A stretch of DNA of 43,759 bases from Clostridia bacterium. GTDB taxonomy: Bacteria > Bacillota > DSM-12270 > Thermacetogeniales > Thermacetogeniaceae. This document shows, in pieces, positions 1-9,958 of this stretch. The stretch lies in contig CADDZA010000007.1 of assembly GCA_902812435.1 (NCBI GenBank), forward strand, positions 1 through 43,759, in the 5' to 3' direction. Under the pieces are notes generated by a model. The model ran no database searches. It saw only the letters and a list, made by a program, of their open reading frames with translations, and was not told where the DNA came from. Made by a program: the position numbers and the translations under genes. The first letter of the stretch is position 1, and each line of letters opens with the position of its first letter.

Positions 1-142
1 GTTCCCTGAAAAAAACAGGTAATTTAGGGAAAAGGGGTTATTTACACTCTTTACCAGGTGCTGTAGCTGGAAGCCTTGTGGCTGTTGAAATGTAGGGATG
101 GTAAATACTGGGGGCGCGGGTTCTGCTGATACCTGCATTACC

Positions 143-172
143 TTGACAAGACCTGGAGACAACCTTTAAAAT
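143..172 (+). promoter_or_regulatory. Predicted sigma-A promoter for pyrG
   Basis: TTGACA at 143-148 and TAAAAT at 167-172 are separated by 18 bases, close to the vegetative consensus. Transcription would start near 179 and give a leader of about 90 bases before pyrG. I see no GGGC start run or intrinsic attenuator of the kind that controls pyrG in Bacillus. The rest of 1-267 shows a small CCTG-A7-CAGG hairpin at 5-19 and no convincing gene. Confidence 0.6.
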
Positions 173-207
173 GGTATGGTTGTAGTAAACGGTGAAGACC
201 GGCTTGA

Positions 208-1869
<1,662 letters not shown>

Positions 1870-1892
1870 CCCGAGCAAGGGGGGTAAGTTTG

Positions 1893-2990
1893 TTGTACCA
1901 GGCTCATCTCATCCAGGAAAAGGATAGGGAATTTTTCAATGAATTCATCGGTTCCTCGCCGAAACCGCATTTCCTCCAGACCTACGAATGGGGTGAATTG
2001 AAAGAGGCCACCGGGTGGGAGCCCCTGCGTTTGCTGGTTACCAGGGACGGCCTTCCGATCGCCGCCATCTCCATTCTGAAGCGCCGCCTGCCGGTTTTCA
2101 ACAGGTCGATTTTTTATGCCCCGCGGGGTCCGGTCATCGGAAAGGGATGCGATCAGGGAGGGGAGGACTTCTTCTGGCAGGAGGTTAAGAAACTGGGGCG
2201 TTTCCACCGCGCCATCTTTTTGAAGATCGACCCGGACGTTCCCAATGAGGATACCGCCTACAAAAAAAACCTGGAAAACAGGGGCTTCCGACCGGGGAGT
2301 GGCAAGGACGGGTTCGGTGGGGTGCAGCCCCGCTTTGTTTTCCGCCTCGACATCACCCCCTCCGAGGATGAACTTCTGGCAGCCATGGAGAGCAAAACCA
2401 GGTACAACATCCGCCTGGCCGAGCGGAAAGGGGTAACCATAAGGGTTGCGGAGAATCGCCGGGACCTCCGGGTGTTTTACGAAATCCTGAGGGAAACCGC
2501 CGCTCGGGACGGGTTTCTGATCCGCAGTTTCGGCTATTTTGAGAAGATGTGGGACCTTTTCGTCACCCGGGGCGCGGCCCGGATCTTCCTGGCGGAATAT
2601 CAGGGAGAGGCTATTGCCGGAACCCTCGCCTTTCACTGCGGGCACCTGGTCTGGTACCTGTACGGGGCGTCGAGCAACAGGTGGCGCAACGTCATGCCCA
2701 ACAACCTGCTCCAGTGGACGATGATCCGCTGGGCGCGCTCCATGGGGTGCACAGTCTACGATTTCCGGGGAGTACCGGGCACCGACGACCCTAACCACCC
2801 CCTACACGGGCTGTACCGCTTCAAAAAGGGGTTTGGGGCAAAGTTCACCGAGTTTGTCGGGGAGTACGACCTCGTCTTTTCCCCGTTCTGGTACTTCCTC
2901 TGGAGGCGCCTGCTTCCCCTCTATCTGCGCATTACGCACCGCCGCGGTGACAGGCAGGAAGACAAGGGGACGGTTCTCTTGTCTGAATAA
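1893..2990 (+). CDS. FemAB-type peptidoglycan bridge aminoacyltransferase (GNAT fold)
   Basis: Resembles the FemA/FemX/MurM family, which moves amino acids from aminoacyl-tRNA onto the lipid II peptide, with two tandem acetyltransferase-like folds. Family traits visible are an N-terminal FLQTYEWGELKEATGWEPL segment, the middle KTRYNIRLAERKGVTIR region, and the C-terminal GTLAFHCGHLVWYLYGASS and YDFRGVPG motifs. The frame is open from a TTG at 1866 that overlaps the pyrG stop, but an AAGGGGGG Shine-Dalgarno at 1877-1884 favours the TTG at 1893 (or 1890), giving about 365 residues. No long coiled-coil arm of the tRNA-synthetase-like type is apparent. The donor amino acid cannot be read from sequence. 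The nearby alanine racemase fits a cell-wall role. Confidence 0.82.
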   Translation: MYQAHLIQEKDREFFNEFIGSSPKPHFLQTYEWGELKEATGWEPLRLLVTRDGLPIAAISILKRRLPVFNRSIFYAPRGPVIGKGCDQGGEDFFWQEVKKLGRFHRAIFLKIDPDVPNEDTAYKKNLENRGFRPGSGKDGFGGVQPRFVFRLDITPSEDELLAAMESKTRYNIRLAERKGVTIRVAENRRDLRVFYEILRETAARDGFLIRSFGYFEKMWDLFVTRGAARIFLAEYQGEAIAGTLAFHCGHLVWYLYGASSNRWRNVMPNNLLQWTMIRWARSMGCTVYDFRGVPGTDDPNHPLHGLYRFKKGFGAKFTEFVGEYDLVFSPFWYFLWRRLLPLYLRITHRRGDRQEDKGTVLLSE

Positions 2991-3619
2991 CCCACCCGAT
3001 GGAGCAGCCGGCGGTAGCCGTGGCGTAACAGGAGGCTGAGCCAGGCGACACTGGCCATAGGCGGCATCATAGGAGCCGGACGGATGGGACGACGGCGGAT
3101 GAATTCGATGTATTTCAGGACAGACCGCCACACCGCCTTCGGCGGCACCAACAGAGGAACGAAAATCCCGCCGGATCTAACCGGCGAGCGACCTATGGGG
3201 TGTTGTGAAATTTAACACTCCCGACTCCGGTTGAACTCGCTTATAGCGCGTCGCAGACGTCAGCCGAAGCAAAACAGGAAGTTAACATACCACCTTGCGC
3301 CATGTTGTTTTCTGGCGAGCGACTTATGGAGAACCGGGTAACATCACCGGGCGCAAGCGAAGTAACCGGTTCAGGCAGCGAGGACTGGTACCACTTACAT
3401 GCATTAAGAAGCTATCCAAGACATCACACGAGATCAGCATTTTAGCAGCGAATCGTAACATAGTTCCGCAGCTGCCTTAGAACTGGTCTGAGCGAGCCCT
3501 GGTGATGTCCGGGGCGCAATCAGGAGCGAGCGGAAAAACAACTGTTAAAGTTAAACCGGAACGGGAGCAAGCGCAAGGATAAACCGGAACATATTTTCTG
3601 GGCAGGCAAAGAACCGATT
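2991..3619. other. Long intergenic gap built of repeat fragments
   Basis: About 630 bases without a convincing gene; the open frames here are short, lack Shine-Dalgarno sequences and run through repeats. It holds M1 fragments (3091-3202), a piece of the GAAATTTAA...CCGGTT repeat near 3207-3245 that recurs at 9742-9789, and a GGCGAGCGACTTATGG segment (3314-3341) related to the complement of 10935-10960. TAAACCGGAAC occurs twice near 3552 and 3581. Confidence 0.6.
3091..3202 (+). repeat. M1 mosaic repeat, rearranged copy
   Basis: GGCGGATGAATTCGATGTATTTCAGGACAG-like sequence (3094-3123) matches the right half of the M1 unit seen at 35671-35746. It is followed, in reversed order, by the left half: a CCGCC-TT-CGGCGG hairpin, CACCAACAGAG, GAAAAT and CCGCCGGATCTA. 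The order of halves differs from intact copies, so this looks like a recombined or decayed unit. Confidence 0.6.
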
Positions 3620-3635
3620 ACAGGGAGTAGATCTC

Positions 3636-4793
3636 ATGGATAACCGCAGGACAACCCTGGCCCGCTGGGTGGAAATTGACCTGGCCGCCATTGCCCACAA
3701 CGTAGCCCAGGTGAGGCGCCTGCTGGGCCCCGAGGTCCGGCTGATGGCAGTGGTTAAGGCCGACGCCTATGGGCACGGACTGGTGCAGGCGAGCCGGGTG
3801 GCCCTCTCCCAGGGGGCGGATATGCTTGGGGTCACCCACCCGGAGGAGGGTATTATCCTCAGGGAAGCGGGAATTGCCGCCCCGATCCTGGTCTTCCGGC
3901 CGCTCCTGCCCGGCGAGGAGGAAACTGCCGTCGCTTTTGACCTTACTCCTTCCATCAGCGAACCGGAACAGGCCCGGCGCCTGGCTGCTGCGTCCCGCAA
4001 AGCCGGAAGGGCCTTTCCCGTGCATTTGAAAGTCGAGACCGGTATGGGTCGGACGGGATTTCTGCCAGAAGTGCTTCGAGAATTGGCCGGTGAGCTGTTT
4101 TCCATTCGGGAGCTTAAGTGGGAGGGAATCTACACCCACTTTGCCTCAGCAGCCGGAGATCCTGATTTCACCCGCCACCAGTTCCTTCTTTTCAGCGACG
4201 TTGTCCGGGATCTGGCAGAACGGGGAATCTATTTTCCGCTGCGTCATGCCTGCAACAGCGCCGCCGCCCTGCTTTACCCCGAGATGCGACTGGATATGGT
4301 GCGGATCGGAACACTGATGTATGGCCAGCTTCCTGCAGGAGTTGAAACCGATTTCCTGGGCTTAAAGGACGCCTGGTCCTTCTGGACAAGGGTAATCCAC
4401 CTGCAGCAGGTGCGGCGTGGGACGACGGTAGGCTACGGGAGGACCTACCGGGTCCGGCGGGACACCACCCTGGCGGTGCTGCCGGTAGGTTACAGCGACG
4501 GTTTCGGCATTGACGTGACACCGCGACCCTCTGGATTGCTGGATCTTGTCAAGGTACTGGTTAAAACCGCAGGTGCCTATTTCGGTATCCCCTGGGGGAC
4601 GCAGTTTGTCAGTATCAACGGGAAGCCTGTACCCGTTGTAGGACGGGTCGGGATGGAATTAAGCTGCGTGGATGTGGGCAAGCTACCTGATATAGAAATC
4701 GGTGCTCCCGTTCAGCTTCAAGCCCGGCGCACCGTGCTCAAAGCGTCCATCCCCAGGCTGTTTACTGGGGTGGAGGAACAAGAGGGCATATAG
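3636..4793 (+). CDS. alr: Alanine racemase family protein
   Basis: PLP enzyme interconverting L- and D-alanine for peptidoglycan. The PLP lysine lies in VVKADAYGHG near residue 42, the phosphate-contact Arg in MVRIGTLMYG, and the second catalytic Tyr in VGYSDGF. The start is ATG behind CAGGGAGTAG. The C-terminal domain is shorter than usual: the motif usually SMDQ reads GMEL, and the chain goes quickly from GAPVQL to RRTVLKASIPRLF, skipping the longer stretch common in Alr. This suggests a distinct subfamily, perhaps with another substrate preference or a second racemase; the sequence cannot decide. The last bases overlap a short imperfect direct repeat. It sits between the FemAB-like gene and the fba cluster, away from its usual partner acpS. 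Confidence 0.88.
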   Translation: MDNRRTTLARWVEIDLAAIAHNVAQVRRLLGPEVRLMAVVKADAYGHGLVQASRVALSQGADMLGVTHPEEGIILREAGIAAPILVFRPLLPGEEETAVAFDLTPSISEPEQARRLAAASRKAGRAFPVHLKVETGMGRTGFLPEVLRELAGELFSIRELKWEGIYTHFASAAGDPDFTRHQFLLFSDVVRDLAERGIYFPLRHACNSAAALLYPEMRLDMVRIGTLMYGQLPAGVETDFLGLKDAWSFWTRVIHLQQVRRGTTVGYGRTYRVRRDTTLAVLPVGYSDGFGIDVTPRPSGLLDLVKVLVKTAGAYFGIPWGTQFVSINGKPVPVVGRVGMELSCVDVGKLPDIEIGAPVQLQARRTVLKASIPRLFTGVEEQEGI

Positions 4794-4847
4794 TGAAATT
4801 TTCGAATTGTTAAAGGAATTATACCGGGGATGGAGAAATAAGAGAGC
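4762..4847 (+). repeat. Imperfect direct repeat, 60-base period
   Basis: TACTGGGGTGGAGGAACAAG (from 4763) recurs as TACCGGGGATGGAGAAATAAG-like sequence from 4822, about 60 bases on. The first copy encodes the end of alr and the second lies between alr and the next start codon. It may be a local duplication of the alr 3' end. Confidence 0.5.
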
Positions 4848-4872
4848 AGAAAAAGTGAGGGAGGTACCGGAA

Positions 4873-5541
4873 ATGCTCGTAGTTACAACTACTGCAATTG
4901 CTCTGCGCTGCCCCGGTTGTGGAAAAATCAAGTATCATTCTCTGTCGCTTTTTTCTTTTTCTGCGAATAAATCGATTCAGTTCGCCTGTGATTGCGGGGA
5001 GACGGTTCTTTCCATAAGCACCAGGGACAGGAGGGTATTCTACCTTCAACTGGAATGCCTGATGTGTGAGGACAGGCATTTTTATCAGTTTCTCCTGAGG
5101 GAGATCTGGTCTTCCCGGGTGCTCAGCCTGGTCTGCGGGGAGACCGGCCTCGAGGTCGGCTTCATCGGCCCGCGTGAACAGGTCAAGAAGTGTATTGCCA
5201 GCCAGGAAAGGTCGCTGCGGGAGATGGCCGAAGACCTCGGCTTTTCCGATTATTTCAAAAATCCGGAGGTCATGTACGAAATCCTGGACTGCCTGCACCA
5301 GATTGCGGAATCTGGCAAGCTCTCCTGCCACTGCGGGAATTTACAGATAGAGGTCGAAATCTTTGCAGAGCGCATTGAGTTGAGGTGCTCCGACTGCGGC
5401 GCCGTCGGTGTAATTGACGCCGAATCCCGGGAGGACCTGGATGCGATCAAGAATGCCTGGGAAATTATGTTACGCCCCGGGAAGCTGCAGTTGGTCGGAG
5501 CCAGCAAGGAAAGGCATCACCGCAAACGTTCCAAGAAGTAA
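4873..5541 (+). CDS. Cysteine-rich, probable metal-binding protein of unknown function
   Basis: A 222-residue protein I cannot assign to a named family. It carries five short cysteine pairs: C13-x2-C16, C39-x-C41, C62-x2-C65, C152-x-C154 and C172-x2-C175. These look like two or three zinc-ribbon-type knuckles separated by a mostly helical middle (about 100-148). The tail is strongly basic (KERHHRKRSKK), which could bind nucleic acid. The ATG at 4873 follows GAGGGAGGT; the frame is open further upstream but without a better start. It occupies the place held by ywjG/spo0F in B. subtilis, directly before fba (8-base gap), so it is probably co-transcribed with carbon metabolism genes. No response-regulator features are present. 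Confidence 0.75.
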   Translation: MLVVTTTAIALRCPGCGKIKYHSLSLFSFSANKSIQFACDCGETVLSISTRDRRVFYLQLECLMCEDRHFYQFLLREIWSSRVLSLVCGETGLEVGFIGPREQVKKCIASQERSLREMAEDLGFSDYFKNPEVMYEILDCLHQIAESGKLSCHCGNLQIEVEIFAERIELRCSDCGAVGVIDAESREDLDAIKNAWEIMLRPGKLQLVGASKERHHRKRSKK

Positions 5542-5549
5542 GAGGTGAT

Positions 5550-6410
5550 TTGTCAGTGGGACTGGTCAGCATCAGAGAACTGTTAGCTGCGGCGGAAAAA
5601 GGAGCTTACGCAGTTGGCGCTTTCAACTGCAATAACATGGAGATCGTTCAGGCGATTATCGAAGCTGCTGAGGCGGAAAGGGCCCCGGTGATCATGCAGG
5701 CCAGCCAGGGGGCGATCAAGTACGCCGGGATCAATTACATCGTGGCCATGGCCAGGGAGGCGGCCGCCCAGGCATCGGTGCCCGTAGCCCTGCACCTTGA
5801 CCATGGAACGGACTTCAACCAGGTGATGCTCTGTATCAGGCACGGGTTTAGCTCTGTGATGATCGACGGTTCGCGTTATCCTCTCGAAGAGAACATAGCT
5901 GTGACGAAAAAGGTGGTCGAGGTCGCCCGGGCCGTCGGCGTTTCGGTGGAAGGGGAGCTGGGACGGATCCGGGGCACCGAGGATGAAATCAAGGTATCCG
6001 AAAGGGAGGCCTTTTTTACCGATCCCGAGGAAGCCAGCATCTTTGTCTGGGAAACGGGTGTTGACGCCCTGGCCCCGTCGATCGGGACGGCCCACGGCCG
6101 GTACCGCGGGAGGCCGGAACTTGACTTCCCCCGCCTGAAGAAGATCCGGGAACTGACCGGCATTCCTCTTGTGCTGCACGGCTCCTCCGGGGTGCCTGAC
6201 GAGGACATCAGGCAGGCGATTGCCCTGGGAGTGCGCAAGGTAAACATAGACACCAACATCCGGGAGGCCTTCGTGGCCGCCATGCGGCGGGAACTCGGCA
6301 ACAATCCGGAGGAGATCGATCCCCGCAAGATTCTCGGCCCCGCCCGGGAGGCGGCCCGTGAGGTGATCCGGGAGAAAATCCGCCTGTTCGGTTCCGCCGG
6401 CAAGGCTTAG
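5550..6410 (+). CDS. fba: Class II fructose-bisphosphate aldolase
   Basis: Zinc-dependent cleavage of fructose 1,6-bisphosphate to dihydroxyacetone phosphate and glyceraldehyde 3-phosphate, and the reverse in gluconeogenesis. The 286-residue protein shows the class II signatures: D84-H85 in HLDHGTD (catalytic Asp and zinc His), H182 in GTAHGRY, H210 in LHGSSG, and the phosphate-binding NIDTNIREAF near 232-241. Start is TTG just behind AAGAGGTGAT. It begins 8 bases after the preceding Cys-rich gene and is followed by the transaldolase-like gene and glpX, forming a compact sugar-phosphate cluster as in Bacillus. Confidence 0.96.
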   Translation: MSVGLVSIRELLAAAEKGAYAVGAFNCNNMEIVQAIIEAAEAERAPVIMQASQGAIKYAGINYIVAMAREAAAQASVPVALHLDHGTDFNQVMLCIRHGFSSVMIDGSRYPLEENIAVTKKVVEVARAVGVSVEGELGRIRGTEDEIKVSEREAFFTDPEEASIFVWETGVDALAPSIGTAHGRYRGRPELDFPRLKKIRELTGIPLVLHGSSGVPDEDIRQAIALGVRKVNIDTNIREAFVAAMRRELGNNPEEIDPRKILGPAREAAREVIREKIRLFGSAGKA

Positions 6411-6437
6411 ATCTATAAGGATAGAGGTGTGAACCCG

Positions 6438-7085
6438 TTGGAAATCTTTCTCGATACCGCAAACCTGGATGAAATCCGGGAAGCCGTCAGGTGGGGCGTG
6501 GTCGGCGGCGTGACCACGAATCCCACCCTTGTCTCCAGGGAGAAGGGCGGCTTCCACGAAATCCTGAAAGAGATCTGCGGCCTTGTGCAGGGCCCCGTTA
6601 GTGCCGAGGTCATCAGCCTTGATGCGGAGGGGATGGTGCGCGAGGCCAGGGAACTGGCCAAGATTGCCCCGAACATCGTCATCAAGATCCCGGTAACTCC
6701 GGCCGGCCTGGAGGCGGTCCGGCAGTTGGCGGGTGAGGGTATCCGTACCAACGTCACCCTCGTCTTTTCAGCACTCCAGGCCCTGCTGGCGGCCAAAGCA
6801 GGGGCATCCTTTGTCAGCCCCTTCATCGGCAGGATTGATGACGTGGGCCAGGAGGGAATGGACGTCCTGGCAGACATTATACAGATCTTTCAGAATTATC
6901 AATTTTCCACCCAAATCATCGCCGCCAGCATCCGCCACCCGCGGCACGTGCTGGAGGCAGCCAGGCTGGGGGCCGACATCGCCACCGTTCCATATGCGGT
7001 TCTGGCCCAGATGTTCAAACACCCTCTTACCGACATAGGGATCCAGCGTTTTCTGGCCGACTGGGAAAAATTCAAGGGAAAATAG
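6438..7085 (+). CDS. fsa: Transaldolase / fructose-6-phosphate aldolase-like protein
   Basis: A single-domain small transaldolase of 215 residues. K83 in VIKIPVT is the Schiff-base lysine; FLDTAN at the N-terminus, TTNPTL near 26-31 and SPFIGRIDD are family motifs. Members of this TalB/FSA-like group act either as true transaldolases in the pentose phosphate pathway or as fructose-6-phosphate aldolases; the B. subtilis orthologue in this position is YwjH. The TTG at 6438 is preferred over the GTG at 6429 because it gives MEIFLDTAN, as in the family, and has proper spacing from GATAGAGGTG. Neighbours (fba, glpX) support a role in sugar phosphate interconversion. Confidence 0.93.
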   Translation: MEIFLDTANLDEIREAVRWGVVGGVTTNPTLVSREKGGFHEILKEICGLVQGPVSAEVISLDAEGMVREARELAKIAPNIVIKIPVTPAGLEAVRQLAGEGIRTNVTLVFSALQALLAAKAGASFVSPFIGRIDDVGQEGMDVLADIIQIFQNYQFSTQIIAASIRHPRHVLEAARLGADIATVPYAVLAQMFKHPLTDIGIQRFLADWEKFKGK

Positions 7086-7117
7086 CATAAACTAAACCGG
7101 TAGAGGGACGAGGAGAA

Positions 7118-8107
7118 ATGGAGCGCGAGCTTACGCTGGAGTTTGTCCGGGTGACAGAGGCGGCGGCTCTGGAAGCCGGGCGCTGGATGGGGCGCGGCAA
7201 CAAGGAGAAGGCGGATGAGGCTGCCGTCAATGCCATGCGGCGCATGTTTGATACGGTCCAGATTGACGGCACAGTGGTGATCGGGGAGGGGGAAATGGAC
7301 GAGGCGCCGATGCTCTATATCGGCGAACGCGTGGGAACAGGTACTCCCCCCGAGCTGGATGTGGCCGTTGATCCCCTTGAAGGGACCAATATTGTAGCGA
7401 AGGGTTTGACCGGGGCGATTGCCGTTCTGGCAGTGGCACCCCGCGGCTGCCTGCTGCATGCCCCGGATATGTACATGGAAAAGATCGCCGTTGGCCCCAG
7501 GGCGGCGGGCAGGATCAGCCTGGATGCGCCCGTCGAAGAGAACATCAAGGCTGTGGCCGCAGCCCTCGGAAAAAATGTAGAGGATCTCACAGCGGTGATC
7601 CTGGACCGACCACGGCATGAAGAACTGATCAGACGTGTCAGGCAAACGGGGGCCCGCATCCGGCTGATTTCCGACGGGGACGTGGCGCCTGCGGTTGCCG
7701 TTGGTTTCGAGGGCACCGGCGTGGATCTCCTGATCGGAATCGGCGGAGCCCCGGAAGGAGTGCTGGCAGCGGCTGCCCTGCGCTGCCTCGGCGGGGAGAT
7801 GCAGGCACGGCTCTGGCCGATGGACAATGAGGATGAGGAGCGTGCCCGGAAGATGGGCATCGATGACATCCGGCGGGTACTCCTGATGGATGACCTGGTG
7901 AAAAGCGATGACGTGATCTTTGCGGCGACAGGCGTTACCGACAGCACCCTGCTGCGAGGGGTGATTTACACCTCCTGGGGTGCGCGCACCCACTCGGTGG
8001 TGATGCGCGGCCAGACAGGAACAGTCCGTTTCATCGAAGCCCGCCATTATTTTTCACGCAAGCCGAACTACGCACGCCCCTCGGATTCTAACCTGTTTGG
8101 AGCTTGA
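7118..8107 (+). CDS. glpX: Class II fructose-1,6-bisphosphatase (GlpX)
   Basis: Hydrolyses fructose 1,6-bisphosphate to fructose 6-phosphate in gluconeogenesis. The 329-residue protein contains the GlpX metal/phosphate motifs [15 protein letters not shown] (about 54-68) and DPLEGTN (about 88-94), and the C-terminal GATGVTDS-type and RTHSVVMRG regions. The ATG follows AGGAGA. It lies 32 bases after the transaldolase-like gene, so fba-fsa-glpX may be one transcription unit. The murAB gene found in this neighbourhood in B. subtilis is missing here. Confidence 0.96.
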   Translation: MERELTLEFVRVTEAAALEAGRWMGRGNKEKADEAAVNAMRRMFDTVQIDGTVVIGEGEMDEAPMLYIGERVGTGTPPELDVAVDPLEGTNIVAKGLTGAIAVLAVAPRGCLLHAPDMYMEKIAVGPRAAGRISLDAPVEENIKAVAAALGKNVEDLTAVILDRPRHEELIRRVRQTGARIRLISDGDVAPAVAVGFEGTGVDLLIGIGGAPEGVLAAAALRCLGGEMQARLWPMDNEDEERARKMGIDDIRRVLLMDDLVKSDDVIFAATGVTDSTLLRGVIYTSWGARTHSVVMRGQTGTVRFIEARHYFSRKPNYARPSDSNLFGA

Positions 8108-8242
8108 CCAGGGGCCTGTCGGATGTTAAAATCTGAAAATGTAATGATATATTTCCTACCTTAAACGGCCTACAGCGCGATCACCCTCCAGGTGTCCGCT
8201 CGTCATATTTTCCTGATATTCCCTTATTTCTTGGAGCTTTAA

Positions 8243-8285
8243 CCGCCGGGGACCCCCGGAAAACCCTTTTTTTCGAAGGAGGATC
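8243..8285 (+). promoter_or_regulatory. GC-rich hairpin and strong Shine-Dalgarno in the rho leader
   Basis: A CCGGG/CCCGG stem (8246-8258) with a 4-base loop is followed by AAAACCC, seven T residues and then AAGGAGGATC directly before rho. It resembles a poor intrinsic terminator or attenuator placed against the ribosome-binding site. Rho autoregulation is known in other bacteria, so a control role is possible but unproven. The remaining gap (8108-8242) shows nothing I can name. Confidence 0.35.
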
Positions 8286-8288
8286 TTC

Positions 8289-9542
8289 TTGAACGTTACG
8301 GAATTAGAGCAAAAAACCATGCCTGAGCTTTTGAAAATCGCCAGGGAACTGGAGATCACGGGTTACTCCCGCCTCCGCAAAAAGGAACTGATCTTTGAAA
8401 TCATGAAGGCTCAAACTGAGAAGGATGGGCTTCTTTTTGCCCAGGGGGTCCTGGAGATCCTTCCCGACGGCTACGGTTTCCTGCGACCCTTTGCCTACGT
8501 TCCCAGCCACGACGATATTTACGTCTCCCCCTCGCAGATCAGGCGCTTTGACCTGCGGACGGGTGACCGGGTTGCGGGGCAGGTGCGGGCGCCGAAGGAG
8601 ACCGAAAGGTTTTACGCCCTGCTGCGGGTGGAGACCGTAAACGGTTACCCCCCGGAGCAGGCGGCGGAGAGGCTTCATTTCGATGCCCTGACACCGATCT
8701 TTCCGAACGAAAGGCTCACTCTTGAGACGCCCAACGGCGACGTTTCCTGCCGCATCGTAGACCTCATCGCACCTTTAGGAATGGGCCAGCGCGGCCTGAT
8801 CGTCGCCCCTCCCAAGGCGGGCAAAACCTTTTTGCTGAAAAAGATCGCCAACTCCATTACCGCCAATTATCCGGAAGTCGATCTGATGGTGCTCTTGATC
8901 GATGAGCGCCCAGAGGAGGTCACCGACATGCAGCGCTCGGTGAACGGGGAGGTGATCGCCTCAACCTTCGACGAGCTGCCGGAGAACCACGTCAAGGTTT
9001 CGGAGATGCTGCTGGAGCGAGCAAAACGCCTGGTGGAACACAAGCGGAACGTGGTGATCCTCCTCGACAGCATCACCCGCCTTGCCCGGGCGTACAACCT
9101 TGTGGTGCCGCCTTCCGGGCGGACCCTTTCCGGCGGCGTTGATCCCACCGCACTGCACAAGCCGAAGCGCTTCTTCGGTGCCGCCAGGAAAATCGAGGAG
9201 GGGGGCAGCCTGACCATCCTGGCCACGGCCCTGGTGGAAACGGGAAGCAGGATGGACGAGGTGATCTTCGAGGAGTTCAAGGGTACCGGGAATATGGAAC
9301 TGGTCCTCGACCGGAAGCTGGCGGAGAAGAGGATCTTCCCTGCGATAGACGTGAAGCGGTCCGGTACCCGGCGGGAGGAGCTTCTCCTGAGCAAAGAGGA
9401 GCTCGAGCTTGTATGGAACTTCCGCAGGATGTTCGCGTCCTACGGCACCGGCGAGGCCATAGAAATGCTCATCGATGCCATGAAGAAGACGAGGGCCAAC
9501 GCCGACCTGCTGCGCGCCCTGCCGCAGCTGTTTAAGGATTAG
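8289..9542 (+). CDS. rho: Transcription termination factor Rho
   Basis: Hexameric RNA-dependent ATPase that ends transcription at Rho-dependent sites. Residues 1-45 form the N-terminal helical Rho_N domain ([18 protein letters not shown]), followed by the cold-shock-like RNA-binding domain with DGYGFLR near 60. The RecA-type ATPase follows, with Walker A PPKAGKT near 180, Walker B VVILLDS near 257, the Q-loop region [22 protein letters not shown], and the arginine finger region. At 417 residues it matches compact clostridial forms without a long insertion. Start is TTG behind AAGGAGG. Its distance from glpX (181 bases) and the leader hairpin suggest its own promoter, though none is clear. Confidence 0.97.
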   Translation: MNVTELEQKTMPELLKIARELEITGYSRLRKKELIFEIMKAQTEKDGLLFAQGVLEILPDGYGFLRPFAYVPSHDDIYVSPSQIRRFDLRTGDRVAGQVRAPKETERFYALLRVETVNGYPPEQAAERLHFDALTPIFPNERLTLETPNGDVSCRIVDLIAPLGMGQRGLIVAPPKAGKTFLLKKIANSITANYPEVDLMVLLIDERPEEVTDMQRSVNGEVIASTFDELPENHVKVSEMLLERAKRLVEHKRNVVILLDSITRLARAYNLVVPPSGRTLSGGVDPTALHKPKRFFGAARKIEEGGSLTILATALVETGSRMDEVIFEEFKGTGNMELVLDRKLAEKRIFPAIDVKRSGTRREELLLSKEELELVWNFRRMFASYGTGEAIEMLIDAMKKTRANADLLRALPQLFKD

Positions 9543-9549
9543 TCGGTCC

Positions 9550-9600
9550 GAAATGCCCTGAAAATACATCGAGTACACCCGCCGGTCTACCGCTCAGCTA
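9550..9600 (-). repeat. M1 mosaic repeat, right half
   Basis: Read on the minus strand this is GGTAGACCGGCGGG, GTACTCGAT, GTATTTTCA, GGGC, matching the right half of intact M1 units. The left half is missing: beyond GGTAGACC the sequence runs after about 10 bases into the inverted-repeat element at 9601, a junction also seen at 11062-11080. Confidence 0.65.
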
Positions 9601-9696
9601 CCCGGCACTCAATACGGCTAAGGTAACCGAGCTAGAAATATAATAGTTTTTATGAAATAAATTGCTTTTACTGATCAAATATCTTTGAGTGCCGGG
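9601..9696. mobile_element. 96-bp MITE-like element with 12-bp perfect terminal inverted repeats
   Basis: CCCGGCACTCAA (9601-9612) and TTGAGTGCCGGG (9685-9696) are exact reverse complements around an AT-rich interior with no coding capacity. A related element of the same length lies at 10961-11056 and a shorter, weaker one at 21000-21071. No clear target duplication is seen at this copy. It resembles a non-autonomous transposable element; no transposase gene is in the window. Confidence 0.55.
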
Positions 9697-9741
9697 CCGA
9701 CAGGACAACGGCTCGCTTCGGGACAGCTCTGGGCTGGAGGC

Positions 9742-9789
9742 GAAATTTAAACACTCGCTCCCAGCACTCCGGTTTAAGTCGTCCTATGA
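9742..9789 (+). repeat. Dispersed repeat related to 3207-3245
   Basis: GAAATTTAAACACTC, then an extra CCAGCACTC segment, CCGGTTTAA and GTCGTCCTATGA align with GAAATTTAACACTCCC...CCGGTTGAACTCGCTTAT after the FemAB-like gene. It belongs to the same mosaic of intergenic repeats. Confidence 0.45.
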
Positions 9790-9856
9790 TTCAAGCCGAC
9801 CACCTCTATACTGAAAACGCAAAACCTGCCGTGTCGGCGCTATTTCAGCGGATTAA

Positions 9857-9884
9857 CCTGCTCCTTTCGAGCAGGCTTTTTTTT
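9857..9884 (+). terminator. Intrinsic terminator
   Basis: CCTGCTC (9857-9863), loop CTTTC, GAGCAGG (9869-9875), then C and eight T residues. It lies about 315 bases after rho and 75 before the peptidase gene, and probably ends transcription coming from the rho side. Confidence 0.85.
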
Positions 9885-9958
9885 GGATGAATTAGAATAA
9901 ATTGCGGGAGTAACGGAAAAAATAGCAAAGTAGCCGGCATTTATCGAGGTGAAAACGG

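Noticed and set aside
3295-3480. A 61-codon plus-strand frame between the FemAB-like gene and alr
   Set aside because: No Shine-Dalgarno, low-complexity content, and partly made of repeat sequence.
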